The notes beneath the pieces were generated by a model. The model did not search any database. It saw only the letters and a list, made by a program, of their open reading frames with translations, and was not told the origin of the DNA. Position numbers and translations under genes: made by a program. A DNA stretch of 64,000 nucleotides from JALEFZ01 sp039817415. GTDB taxonomy: Bacteria > Bacteroidota > Bacteroidia > J057. Shown piece after piece: positions 8,165 to 16,519 of the stretch (positions are counted from its first letter, which is position 1; each line of letters opens with the position of its first letter). Where the stretch lies: NCBI GenBank assembly GCA_039817415.1, contig JBCBVV010000002.1:243325-307324 (forward strand). The letters are read 5' to 3'.

Positions 8165-8318
8165 ATCAAGCTTGGCTGTTAGGTAGTCCTCTTAATTTAT
8201 GACGCTGCCCTCTATTTACCTTGGTTGGGAATGGAATTAGCATGAAAAAAGGAATTTGATTGTTGCCAAATTCCCTTTATAGAACTCTATCGGGGAGATG
8301 CTCCTTGTACCTTGGCGC

Positions 8319-8714
8319 TTATTTTTCTTCTACGATTTGGATGTAATTCCCGCAGGTGTCATCAAAAACGGCAGCTACCACAGTTCCCATTTCCTTGGGC
8401 TCCATGCTAAAAGTTACCCCCAGTTGGCTGAGGCGATTAAATTCCGCCTGACAGTCGTCTACGTAAAATTGTGTCCAGGGAATTCCAGCCTCCTTTAGGG
8501 AATCTTGGTATACTTTAGAAGGCTCAAAGTGAAGGGGGGCAGGTTCTAGAAGCAATTCTGGGCCATCTTGGTCATTTTGTGAAACCACTGTCAACCAACG
8601 ATTTCCTCCGCCTAAGGGGAGATCTACTTTTTTGACGAATCCTAAGATATCTGTATAAAAGTCTAGGGCCTTTTGTTGGTCAGTTACAGGGATACTTACA
8701 ATCTTGATTCTCAT
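8319..8714 (-). CDS. VOC (glyoxalase/bleomycin-resistance) family protein
   Basis: 131 residues from the ATG at 8714 (MRIKIVSIPVTDQQKALDFY). The ORF extends further upstream but without domain content. This is a single vicinal-oxygen-chelate unit with two beta-alpha-beta-beta-beta modules: module 1 includes FYTDILGFVKKVD and ELLLEPAP, and module 2 includes TQFYVDDCQAEFNRL, then DTCGNYIQIVEE. The terminal Glu-rich strand is where a metal ligand normally sits. The substrate is unknown. It lies 46 bases downstream of the AraC regulator on the same strand, so it is probably in its operon. Confidence 0.85.
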   Translation of the reverse strand: MRIKIVSIPVTDQQKALDFYTDILGFVKKVDLPLGGGNRWLTVVSQNDQDGPELLLEPAPLHFEPSKVYQDSLKEAGIPWTQFYVDDCQAEFNRLSQLGVTFSMEPKEMGTVVAAVFDDTCGNYIQIVEEK

Positions 8715-8760
8715 GACATAGGATTTTTGTGAGTGATATCTGCAATATGAACCAAAATCA

Positions 8761-9150
8761 TCATTCAGACTTATCGAAAATTGCCCTTCTGTAACGTGAA
8801 GGAGACATTCCGTTTTTGGCTTTGAATAAGTTCGAAAATGAGTTGATACTTTCAAATCCTATAGAAAAACATGTATCTGAAACCGAACGACCTTCTCTAA
8901 GGTATTCTTTGGCCTTAGACAATCGCTTGTTGATCAAGTATTGTCTGGGGGTAGTCCCGTAATATTTTTTGAAGACTCTGATCAAATGGTATTTGGAGGT
9001 GTGAGAAGAGGCTGCTAGTACATCTAGGTTAATGAGGGAGTCAAAATGTTGATCGATATACTTTTTGGTGTTAATGGCTCTTTCCAACTGGACTTCGTTG
9101 GAGAAGCATATTTTTTTGATGCGCTCTAGTTCTTGGCTGTAGTAGGTCAT
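8761..9150 (-). CDS. AraC-family transcriptional regulator, DNA-binding domain only
   Basis: About 129 residues if translation begins at the ATG at 9150 (MTYYSQELERIKKICF). An upstream ATG at 9261 is possible, but it would put the inverted repeat inside the coding region. The protein is essentially one AraC HTH pair: helix 1 region LINLDVLAASSHTSKYHLIRVFKKYYGTTP, then the signature RLSKAKEYLREGRSVSDTCFSIGFESINSFSNLFKAKNGMSPSRYR (split here over residues 70-115). There is no N-terminal effector domain. It is divergent from the SnoaL-like gene and probably controls both that gene and the VOC gene downstream. Confidence 0.85.
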   Translation of the reverse strand: MTYYSQELERIKKICFSNEVQLERAINTKKYIDQHFDSLINLDVLAASSHTSKYHLIRVFKKYYGTTPRQYLINKRLSKAKEYLREGRSVSDTCFSIGFESINSFSNLFKAKNGMSPSRYRRAIFDKSE

Positions 9151-9252
9151 GGTGGAAGTTCTACATTGGAGGGAGAATTTCAAAATCCTGTCTGTCATAT
9201 TCCTCTTTGATAGCAAAGCCATTTTCAATGGATATACTGAATTTATTTTATT

Positions 9253-9307
9253 CACTTGCATTTTGAAAGCTTTTGATTAAATTTGAAATGATTGCAAAAT
9301 GCAAGCG
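9253..9307. promoter_or_regulatory. inverted-repeat operator pair between divergent genes
   Basis: CACTTGCATTTTG (9253-9265) recurs inverted as CAAAATGCAAGCG (9295-9307), with 12 of 13 positions matching. The centres are 42 bp apart, four helical turns. The pair sits between the AraC gene and the SnoaL-like gene, as expected for an AraC-type dimer or looping site. The assignment is inferred from position and symmetry. Confidence 0.55.
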
Positions 9308-9341
9308 AATTTAAATTGACAATTATTTCAAAAAATATCAC

Positions 9342-9821
9342 ATGAATTCTTTAACAATCGACCTAGCAAATTTGAAAAAGGACAACTGGTCAGACCAAGA
9401 CCTGAACAAAGCAGAACATGCAGTTGCCTTTGTACAGAAAATCATGAATGACCATGATTTCGATTATGTAGTAGAGCATTATGCCCACCATCCTTATAAG
9501 CAGCACAACATGAGTATGGCAGATGGAATAGGTGGAGTGGTTCAATCTATGCGGGAGTTATGCGCAGGCTTCCCAGAATTCTCCTACGACGTGAGACATA
9601 TTTATGTAGACGGAGACTATGTGACTCTACATTCTCACGCTACCCTTACCGCAGCAGATCGATCTAACCCCCAAAAAGGATTCAACATTTATGATACCTG
9701 GAAAATCGAAGGAGTTCTCTTAGTAGAGCACTGGGATGCCATTCAGGGAATCGATAAGGCCATGAGAGAACTAGCCGTACAAGGTGCAGGGCTAGTTAGA
9801 AATGAAAACACACTGTTCTAA
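9342..9821 (+). CDS. SnoaL-like / NTF2-fold protein
   Basis: 159 residues. The cone-shaped alpha+beta NTF2/SnoaL fold is suggested by several segments: an N-terminal helix (NKAEHAVAFVQKIMNDHDFDYVVEHYAHHPYKQH), the helix around GVVQSMRELCAGFPEFSYDVRHIY, and the strands DGDYVTLHSHATLT, GFNIYDTWKIE and LLVEHWDAIQGI. The last is the typical W-D-x-x-Q tail of this family. Members are small-molecule cyclases, isomerases or proteins without known substrate. Expression is probably controlled by the divergent AraC regulator through the inverted repeat just upstream. A small stress or detoxification role with the VOC protein is plausible but unproven. Confidence 0.85.
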   Translation: MNSLTIDLANLKKDNWSDQDLNKAEHAVAFVQKIMNDHDFDYVVEHYAHHPYKQHNMSMADGIGGVVQSMRELCAGFPEFSYDVRHIYVDGDYVTLHSHATLTAADRSNPQKGFNIYDTWKIEGVLLVEHWDAIQGIDKAMRELAVQGAGLVRNENTLF

Positions 9822-9828
9822 TTGAATC

Positions 9829-9867
9829 AAGCTGCACTTTCTAGTATCAAACTGGATAGTGTAGCTT
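9829..9867 (+). terminator. terminator hairpin after the SnoaL-like gene
   Basis: Arms AAGCTGCACT and AGTGTAGCTT (10 bp with one G-T pair) with an inner CTAGT/ACTGG extension. They start 8 bases after the stop codon and are followed by GTTTAGTTT. Confidence 0.5.
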
Positions 9868-9977
9868 GTTTAGTTTAGCCATCATGGCAAGCATATCAAA
9901 TATTTATCACCGAGGTCTTTGTTCCCAATGACCTATTATGTTGCCCTGGTTTTTCTCCAAGGTAAATGTGGATAAAG

Positions 9978-10592
9978 TCAAAATATAGTAGCCGTGATCC
10001 CCAAGGTAAAGCCCAAGGCCCCTCGCCGCTCTTCCCAGAAGTCCTTTGCCTGCCGGGCATGACTGGCAAAACCTTCCAAGACCAAAAATACCCTAGGTTC
10101 GATTTCGTACTCATAGCCAAAGGTATACCGATTGACGTTGATCCCACTGCTTTCCAATTCTAGAATGAGGTCATTGCCTTGTTCTGTCAAAATAGGTGAA
10201 GAATACAACCTTCTTCCAGTCTGAAGGACTATTAGAAAATGGTGTTTTTTAAGACTCGCTCTATATCCAATACCCCCTAAGAATTCGGTAAAAGAAACAT
10301 TTCCCTGGATGACTCCCAGCGCAGACTGAGGATTCCGTAATTCGAAGTTGGAATCGAAATCATCATAATTTAGCCTAAAGAAGAATCCTCTTCTGGTCTT
10401 GTATTCAAGAGAAGTTTGAACCAATAAGCCGCCAGATAATTCATCGGGTAAATGGTGGATATATCCCATCTGAATAGAGGGCATGAAGAAGCGATCTCCT
10501 ATCTTTTCGTTTTCAGCCTTTTCCTTTTGTGCGAATGCCAATTGCAAGGTGAATAGTAATATCAAGACGGTAATAAAGCGTTGAATGCTCAT
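9978..10592 (-). CDS. outer-membrane beta-barrel-like hypothetical protein
   Basis: 204 residues with a signal peptide (MSIQRFITVLILLFTLQLAFAQ). The mature part alternates polar and aromatic residues in strand-length blocks (for example RRGFFFRLNYDDFD, FTEFLGGIGYRASL, YTFGYEYEIEP, ALGFTLGITATIF) and ends in Phe, as outer-membrane barrels do. No enzyme motif is visible. The size is compatible with an 8-stranded barrel. Function unknown. Confidence 0.65.
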   Translation of the reverse strand: MSIQRFITVLILLFTLQLAFAQKEKAENEKIGDRFFMPSIQMGYIHHLPDELSGGLLVQTSLEYKTRRGFFFRLNYDDFDSNFELRNPQSALGVIQGNVSFTEFLGGIGYRASLKKHHFLIVLQTGRRLYSSPILTEQGNDLILELESSGINVNRYTFGYEYEIEPRVFLVLEGFASHARQAKDFWEERRGALGFTLGITATIF

Positions 10593-10649
10593 GTGAAGTA
10601 TGCTGTGATTATATGTCAGATGAACTGGAAGGACAAATAGATGTTTGGC

Positions 10650-11741
10650 TTAGTTCTCTATATGCTTCAAGCCTAGACCAGGGCCTCCTGCGATGCGCAT
10701 CATGCCGTTTTCTATGGCAAAGCCTCCTTCTACCACGTCCCTAGCCAAGTCTAATGAGCCATCTAAATCGAGAAACTTTGTGTTAGGGCAACTAAAGGCA
10801 GCGTGCAAGGCGGCGGTAATGCTTACAATGCTTTCATCATTACAACCCCACATTAAGTCGATATCCCTGTAACGTGCCAAGCGTGCGATTTGTAAGGCTG
10901 GATAAATGCCTCTACATTTCATCAATTTGATGTTAAAAATACCCCCTGGTCTTGGTTCCAAGGTTGTGATGTGGTGGGCATCCTCCTCAAACCTAAGCGA
11001 TTCATCTAGCGCTACTTTATCACGAATCTCCTGCGGAACAGCCTGCATCCTGGGGAGTTGTTCTGTGGGTTCAAAGGCTTTCATCGGCTGTTCGATCAAT
11101 TCTAGATCAAGGTGTTGGGCAGTTTGCCAAAATTCAACCAATTCGGAAGCAGTGTAGCCCTGATTTCCATCTACGCGGATATGGATAGAGTTTCCATAAT
11201 GTTCCCGCAATTTGCTCAATCGCTCCAAGTCGGGTGCTAGCCCTTCTCCAATTTTAACCTTCATATACCGAAATCCCCTTCCCACATATTCTGCCGCTTC
11301 TTCCATGGTCTCGGCTAACCCCTTGATGCCAATGGTAATAGAGGTCGGCAAACGATCATGGGCTCTCCCTAAATAATCCACCACTGGGACTCCCAATCCT
11401 TTGGCGAAGAGGTCGTAAAGAGCGATGTCTATTGCGACTGTCCATGCCTGACGATTGTTAGGCGAATGGATGGTTTGTAAGAGAGCATTCAAGCTGCGGA
11501 TATCTTTTCCCACTAGCCAATCCTGCCAATGCTCTTGTTGCATTTCTAGGTAGGAATCTTCGACATCTTTGCCCACCACCTGTTTGCTTGGATTACAGGC
11601 CCCTAATCCTGTCAATCCACTCTCCAATTCAATTTCCACGAAAATATTTGAAACCGCCGAAACCGTTTTATAAGCAATGGTATAAGGCCTGGTCAGGTCA
11701 AGGTTTTCTTTCCAGAATTTGACGGATGAAATGGTGAACAT
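10650..11741 (-). CDS. dipeptide epimerase (enolase superfamily)
   Basis: 363 residues with the muconate-lactonizing-enzyme layout. The catalytic set is complete. The K-x-K pair is at about 161/163 (MKVKIG), metal ligands are D191 (VDGNQG), E217 (IEQP) and D246 (ALDES), and the second-base Lys is near 272 (NIKLMK). The C-terminal D-x-D is at about 325/327 (FLDLD). That D-x-D, which binds the free amino group of a dipeptide, is diagnostic of L-Ala-D/L-Glu and related dipeptide epimerases. The numbering almost coincides with the Bacillus enzyme. The likely role is recycling of muropeptide or other dipeptides in the cytoplasm. The exact dipeptide preference varies among Bacteroidota members and is not readable here. 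Confidence 0.85.
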   Translation of the reverse strand: MFTISSVKFWKENLDLTRPYTIAYKTVSAVSNIFVEIELESGLTGLGACNPSKQVVGKDVEDSYLEMQQEHWQDWLVGKDIRSLNALLQTIHSPNNRQAWTVAIDIALYDLFAKGLGVPVVDYLGRAHDRLPTSITIGIKGLAETMEEAAEYVGRGFRYMKVKIGEGLAPDLERLSKLREHYGNSIHIRVDGNQGYTASELVEFWQTAQHLDLELIEQPMKAFEPTEQLPRMQAVPQEIRDKVALDESLRFEEDAHHITTLEPRPGGIFNIKLMKCRGIYPALQIARLARYRDIDLMWGCNDESIVSITAALHAAFSCPNTKFLDLDGSLDLARDVVEGGFAIENGMMRIAGGPGLGLKHIEN

Positions 11742-12073
11742 GGTTTCTATGAATTAAATGTGGAGTCTTGAAAGGATATTATTTGTCGGCTATGATATGG
11801 AATTTTCTGTTTCAGTGCGAATCAATCGTTAGGGCATGAGCCATCTTAGATGAGAAGGCTATTTTCCTTGAAGAAGAAGGGGCAAATCCTCATATCTTTT
11901 ATGAGCCTTTGATGTATGTGAGCAGACTTTTCTTCAGGTAAAAGGGGGGCTAGCTTATTCATGAAGGAAAAGTCGGAATTCTCCTGCCAAATTCTCCGCC
12001 TTTCTCATGATTTTTAGGTTAATTCAGCCCGAAACTTTTGTGGCTCTTATGCCCTCTCTTACAACTAAACCTT
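11742..12073. other. 332-base intergenic region without a gene
   Basis: The region lies between two divergent genes and must hold both promoters. I see no ORF of useful length on either strand, no hairpin with a T-tract and no clear tandem repeat. AAACTTTTG, about 40 bases before 12074, is a weak match to the TANNTTTG element. Confidence 0.4.
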
Positions 12074-12874
12074 ATGGATCACTTCTTATTAGACCAGCCC
12101 ATCCAAGACTTGCTCAAAGAGGTAGGTAAATTTGTCTACCAGGAATTTAAAAGCTTTGACTACAAAAGGGTGGAGTATAAGGGGGAGAAGAATCCATTTA
12201 CAGATGTAGATGTAGCTGCCGATAAAATGTTGAAAGCTGCTTGCTCTGCTATGATTCCTGACAGTGGATTCATCAATGAGGAGTTAGGCGTGGAGGATGC
12301 AGATGGTGAGTATCGCTGGATCATTGATCCCATTGATGGCACGGTCAACTTCATGCATGGTGTTCCTCATTTTTGTATTTGCCTAGCCCTTCAGCACAGG
12401 GAAGAAACGGTTATGGGTTATATTTACCAACCGGTTTACGGAGATATGTATCGGGCTCTCAAAGGACAGGGAGCTACTCTGAATGACGAGCCAATAGAGG
12501 TAAGCAAAAGAGATTCCCTGAAAACAAGTGTGCTGGCTGCGGGTTTTCCTTATGGATTGCCTTCTTGGATGAATGATTTCATCGGAATGGTGATCAAAGT
12601 TGTACGTAAAGTGCAGGGATTTAGGAGAATGGGCAGCGCAGGGATGGACCTTGCCTACGTGGCAAGTGGAAAATTGGATGGTTTTTTTGAATATCAGCTT
12701 AGTCCATGGGATGTCGCAGCGGGAGGACTGATCGTTGCAGAAGCGGGGGGAAAGGTAACCGACTTTGAGGGAGGAGATAATTATATCTTTGGGGGACAAA
12801 TAGTATCTACGAATGGTTTGATTCACCAAGAGTTGTTTGATACCATCCACAACAAGGATGGGCAAGAAGGCTGA
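12074..12874 (+). CDS. inositol monophosphatase family protein
   Basis: 266 residues from the ATG at 12074 (MDHFLLDQPIQD). An in-frame ATG 36 bases upstream adds only a Leu-rich tail and looks spurious. All family motifs are present: a metal-site Glu in INEELG, the signature WIIDPIDGTVNF (about residues 88-99), and the C-terminal WDVAAGGLIVAEAGG. The enzyme is a Mg-dependent, lithium-sensitive type phosphatase acting on inositol phosphates or related sugar phosphates. The bacterial substrate is often uncertain. Cytoplasmic, with the usual length. Confidence 0.9.
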   Translation: MDHFLLDQPIQDLLKEVGKFVYQEFKSFDYKRVEYKGEKNPFTDVDVAADKMLKAACSAMIPDSGFINEELGVEDADGEYRWIIDPIDGTVNFMHGVPHFCICLALQHREETVMGYIYQPVYGDMYRALKGQGATLNDEPIEVSKRDSLKTSVLAAGFPYGLPSWMNDFIGMVIKVVRKVQGFRRMGSAGMDLAYVASGKLDGFFEYQLSPWDVAAGGLIVAEAGGKVTDFEGGDNYIFGGQIVSTNGLIHQELFDTIHNKDGQEG

Positions 12875-12985
12875 TCCGAGAGATGGGAGTATAATTTTTA
12901 ACGGGAAAGAAGACTTTTGTTGGAAAAAAATATCCCTTATGCATCAGTCGTCGTATTTTAGTGGACCTGCACCTGATAATTTCTG

Positions 12986-12993
12986 TAACTTTA
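12986..12993 (+). promoter_or_regulatory. possible secA promoter -7 element
   Basis: TAACTTTA matches 7 of 8 positions of the Bacteroidota TANNTTTG box, 43 bases before the secA start codon. No convincing -33 element is visible. Confidence 0.3.
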
Positions 12994-13036
12994 TCGCCAG
13001 GCCAACTTAATTGGAAAGAAGATTAATTGATATAAA

Positions 13037-16000
13037 ATGAAAAACCTGCTGAAGAATCTTTTCTCTTCAAAAAAGGATCGTGATGTAAAAGAGCTACAAC
13101 CCTATGTAGACGATGTCAATGAACAATATGAAACGTTGACGAATCTCACCGACGATCAACTGAGAGAGAAGGCGAGGGAGCTGAAAAACCGCATCAAAGA
13201 ATATACCTCTGAAGTTCAGAATGAGATTGATAGCCTAAAAGCACAAGCTGAGGAAACTGAAGATGTAGAGGAAAAAAATCAGATGTTTGATAGGGTAGAT
13301 GAGCTCACCAAGACACTCTACAAACAACTCGACGAAGTCATGGAAAACATGACGCCTGAGGCCTTCGCTATCGTCAAAGAAACTTCCCGAAGACTTACCT
13401 TCAACGAAGGCCTAACGGTAACGGCTACAGAATGGGACGAAGAAATTGCCTCCAAACACGAATACGTAACCATCAAAGATGGGAAAGCCCATTGGGCCAA
13501 TAAGTGGATCGCTGCAGATGCTGAAATCGAATGGAAAATGGTCCATTATGATGTTCAGCTTATGGGAGGGACCGTGCTGCACAAAGGGAAAATCGCAGAG
13601 ATGGCCACAGGTGAAGGTAAAACGTTGGTGGCAACCCTGCCTGTATTCCTGAATGCATTGACAGAAAAAGGAGTGCACCTCGTTACGGTAAACCCATACC
13701 TGGCAAAAAGGGACATGGAGTGGAACAGACCTCTTTTCCAATTCCATGGGATATCGGTAGACTGTATCGACTTACACCAGCCCAACTCAGATGCCCGTCG
13801 TAAGGCTTATCAGGCTGACGTTACGTATGGAACCAACAATGAGTTTGGTTTTGACTACCTCAGGGACAACATGACGACCCACCCTGAGTTCCTTGTTCAG
13901 AGAAAGCATTTCTATGCGATTATAGATGAGGTTGACTCCGTATTGATCGATGAGGCTCGTACACCTTTGATCATTTCGGGTCCTGTACCTCGTGGGGATC
14001 GCCATGAATACAACGAGCTTAAGCCAAGAATTGAAAGACTGGTAAGAAGCCAGCGTAAATTGATCAGTCAGTACCTGAATGACGCCAAGAAGCAGATTGC
14101 CAAGGGAGTTGATGGCTTAGAAGAAGGTGAAGGAGGAATCGCTCTTTTCCGTGCCTTCCGTGGTCTTCCTAAAAATTCAGCCTTGATCAAATTCTTGTCT
14201 GAACCTGGGATTCGTACCCTTCTCCAAAAAGTAGAAGGCTACTTCCTACAAGACAATCAGAAGAACATGCCGATTGCTGATGATCCACTGTACTTCACCA
14301 TTGATGAGAAAAACAATCAGATTGAGCTGACAGATAAGGGCCGTGATTTGATTACCCAATCCGGAGAGGATCCAAACCTCTTCGTAATCCCAGATATCGG
14401 AACCATCTTCGCAGAAATTGACCAGAACACTGAGCTAGCAGAAGATGAAATCGTGAAGAAAAAGGACGTCATTGCAAGAGATTTTGCAGAGAAATCCGAA
14501 AGACTTCACGCCCTAAACCAGCTATTGAAAGCCTATACTCTCTTCGAAAAAGATGTAGAATACATTGTTCAAGAAGGAAAGGTAATGATCGTAGATGAGC
14601 AGACCGGTCGTGTTCTCGCAGGCCGTCGTTATTCTGATGGTCTTCACCAGGCAATTGAGGCTAAGGAAAATGTAAAGGTAGAAGCCGCAACACAGACCTT
14701 CGCCACGGTTACCTTACAGAACTACTTCCGTATGTACCACAAACTGGCGGGTATGACAGGTACAGCTGAAACGGAGGAAAAAGAATTTTACTCAATCTAC
14801 AAGCTTGATGTAGTCGTTATCCCTACCAACAGACCGATTGCACGTGATGACCGTGATGATCTCTTATTTAAGACGAAGCGTGAGAAATATAACGCGGTCA
14901 TTGATGAGGTCTTAAAGTTACAAGAACAGGGAATGCCCATTCTGGTAGGTACTACTTCCGTAGAAGTATCGGAATTGATCTCGAGGATGCTGAAGATCAG
15001 AAAGATCAAGCATAATGTACTTAACGCCAAGCAGCACCAGCGTGAGGCTGAGATTGTTGCAGAAGCAGGTCAGCCAGGGGCAGTTACCATTGCCACCAAC
15101 ATGGCAGGTCGTGGTACAGACATCAAATTGGGATCTGGGGTAAAAGACAATGGTGGTCTAGCCATTATCGGTACGGAACGCCATGAATCTCGCCGTATTG
15201 ACCGCCAGTTGCGTGGTCGTGCGGGTCGTCAAGGAGATCCAGGACAATCTCAGTTCTACGTTTCTCTGGAAGATGACTTAATGCGTCTCTTTGGTACAGA
15301 GCGTATTTCTAAGATCATGGACCGTATGGGACTGGAAGAAGGAGAGGTAATTGAACACTCCATGATCACCAAGTCTATTGGTAATGCCCAGAAGAAGGTG
15401 GAGGAGAATAACTTCGCCATGCGTAAGCGTTTGCTGGAGTATGATGATGTGATGAACTCTCAGCGTGAGGTGATTTATGCGAGAAGAAGAAATGCCCTAT
15501 ACGGAGACCGTATCAAGGTAGACATCGATAAAATGCTAAAAGAGTTCTGTCAAGAACTCATCGAAGTATATATCGACATGACGGATTCGGACGGCTTGAA
15601 GTTTGACGCAATCAGATTTCTCCGTGTAGATCCTCAGATTACTGAAACCGAACTAAACGATGAGAAGACTTCTGTTTTAGTCAATCGCCTCTATACCGAA
15701 GCCAAGGCTTACTACAAGCGTAAGTCTAACGAATTAGCTGAGACCCTTTTCAACGGGATCAGCCGTATCAAAAAGGAAAATCCAAAGGTTCAGTTCATCA
15801 GAATTCCTTTTTCTGATGGTTCTAAGAGGTTCCAAATTGATATTGAGGTAGACAAAGCCATTGCTTCAAAAGGTTTGGTCGTAGTAGATGAATTGGAAAA
15901 AATCGCCACCCTCCATATCATCGATGATAACTGGAAGGACCATCTGCGCACCATGGACGACCTGAGAAGGGACGTTCAAAACGCAGTATATGAGCAGAAA

Positions 16001-16321
16001 GATCCATTGTTGATCTATAAGATTCAGTCCTTCGAGGTCTTTAGACAGATGTTGACTCGGGTGAACCAGGAAGTATTGTCGCTCATCTTCAAGGCTGACC
16101 TACACATTGAGGGTAGCCAGCAATCTCAGGAAGCTTCCACCAAGCGTGATGACTTCAGTAAAATGAAGGCCAATCACAAGGATGCGACCAATGATCGCAA
16201 AAAGAAAATGGAGCAAGAGCGTCGTGTGATGGCTGCTGCCAGTGGGGACCAGCCTGAGAGAAAAATGAGCCGTGCCCAAAGAAGAGCGCAAGAGCGTAAC
16301 AGCAAAAAGCGTAAGAGATAA
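13037..16321 (+). CDS. secA: preprotein translocase ATPase SecA
   Basis: 1094 residues, which is long for SecA but typical of Bacteroidota, where the nucleotide-binding domains carry insertions. Visible motifs are Walker A ATGEGKT (about 190-196), Walker B IIDEVDSVLIDEART (about 295-309), and motif VI-like ERHESRRIDRQLRGRAGRQGDPG (about 712-734, split). An insertion of about 150 residues follows PLIISGPVP. The C-terminus is basic (ending RNSKKRKR) and lacks the usual Cys-x-Cys...Cys-His zinc motif that binds SecB or lipid. The protein drives post-translational export through SecYEG at the inner membrane. Codon use looks strongly biased (CGT, GGT, AAC), as expected for a highly expressed gene. 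A strong terminator follows. Confidence 0.97.
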   Translation: MKNLLKNLFSSKKDRDVKELQPYVDDVNEQYETLTNLTDDQLREKARELKNRIKEYTSEVQNEIDSLKAQAEETEDVEEKNQMFDRVDELTKTLYKQLDEVMENMTPEAFAIVKETSRRLTFNEGLTVTATEWDEEIASKHEYVTIKDGKAHWANKWIAADAEIEWKMVHYDVQLMGGTVLHKGKIAEMATGEGKTLVATLPVFLNALTEKGVHLVTVNPYLAKRDMEWNRPLFQFHGISVDCIDLHQPNSDARRKAYQADVTYGTNNEFGFDYLRDNMTTHPEFLVQRKHFYAIIDEVDSVLIDEARTPLIISGPVPRGDRHEYNELKPRIERLVRSQRKLISQYLNDAKKQIAKGVDGLEEGEGGIALFRAFRGLPKNSALIKFLSEPGIRTLLQKVEGYFLQDNQKNMPIADDPLYFTIDEKNNQIELTDKGRDLITQSGEDPNLFVIPDIGTIFAEIDQNTELAEDEIVKKKDVIARDFAEKSERLHALNQLLKAYTLFEKDVEYIVQEGKVMIVDEQTGRVLAGRRYSDGLHQAIEAKENVKVEAATQTFATVTLQNYFRMYHKLAGMTGTAETEEKEFYSIYKLDVVVIPTNRPIARDDRDDLLFKTKREKYNAVIDEVLKLQEQGMPILVGTTSVEVSELISRMLKIRKIKHNVLNAKQHQREAEIVAEAGQPGAVTIATNMAGRGTDIKLGSGVKDNGGLAIIGTERHESRRIDRQLRGRAGRQGDPGQSQFYVSLEDDLMRLFGTERISKIMDRMGLEEGEVIEHSMITKSIGNAQKKVEENNFAMRKRLLEYDDVMNSQREVIYARRRNALYGDRIKVDIDKMLKEFCQELIEVYIDMTDSDGLKFDAIRFLRVDPQITETELNDEKTSVLVNRLYTEAKAYYKRKSNELAETLFNGISRIKKENPKVQFIRIPFSDGSKRFQIDIEVDKAIASKGLVVVDELEKIATLHIIDDNWKDHLRTMDDLRRDVQNAVYEQKDPLLIYKIQSFEVFRQMLTRVNQEVLSLIFKADLHIEGSQQSQEASTKRDDFSKMKANHKDATNDRKKKMEQERRVMAAASGDQPERKMSRAQRRAQERNSKKRKR

Positions 16322-16352
16322 CTCAGGCCTGTCCTGAATACCTAATCAATAG

Positions 16353-16404
16353 CTTGGTTTATGTAGGTCGTGCTTTGCCCGTTCTATGTAAACCAAGTTT
16401 TTTT
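16353..16404 (+). terminator. Rho-independent terminator of secA
   Basis: Perfect 9-bp arms CTTGGTTTA (16353-16361) and TAAACCAAG (16389-16397), with a partly paired 27-base loop, are followed immediately by seven Ts. Located 32 bases after the secA stop. Confidence 0.85.
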
Positions 16405-16519
16405 GTCCCAGATTTATAAGCCACTTCAGATACTTTCCACATCACTTAGCTCGTTTTTACCGTACACTAAGCTAATCCATCCATGCAGCGCTTCTACACA
16501 CAATCCCTGAAGCCTACGC

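Noticed and set aside
12383..12865. 160-residue minus-strand ORF opposite the inositol monophosphatase
   Set aside because: Shadow of a gene with complete catalytic motifs; no domain or signal peptide.
13412..13747. 111-residue minus-strand ORF within secA
   Set aside because: Antisense to the secA Walker A region; Cys/Phe/His-rich composition typical of shadow frames.
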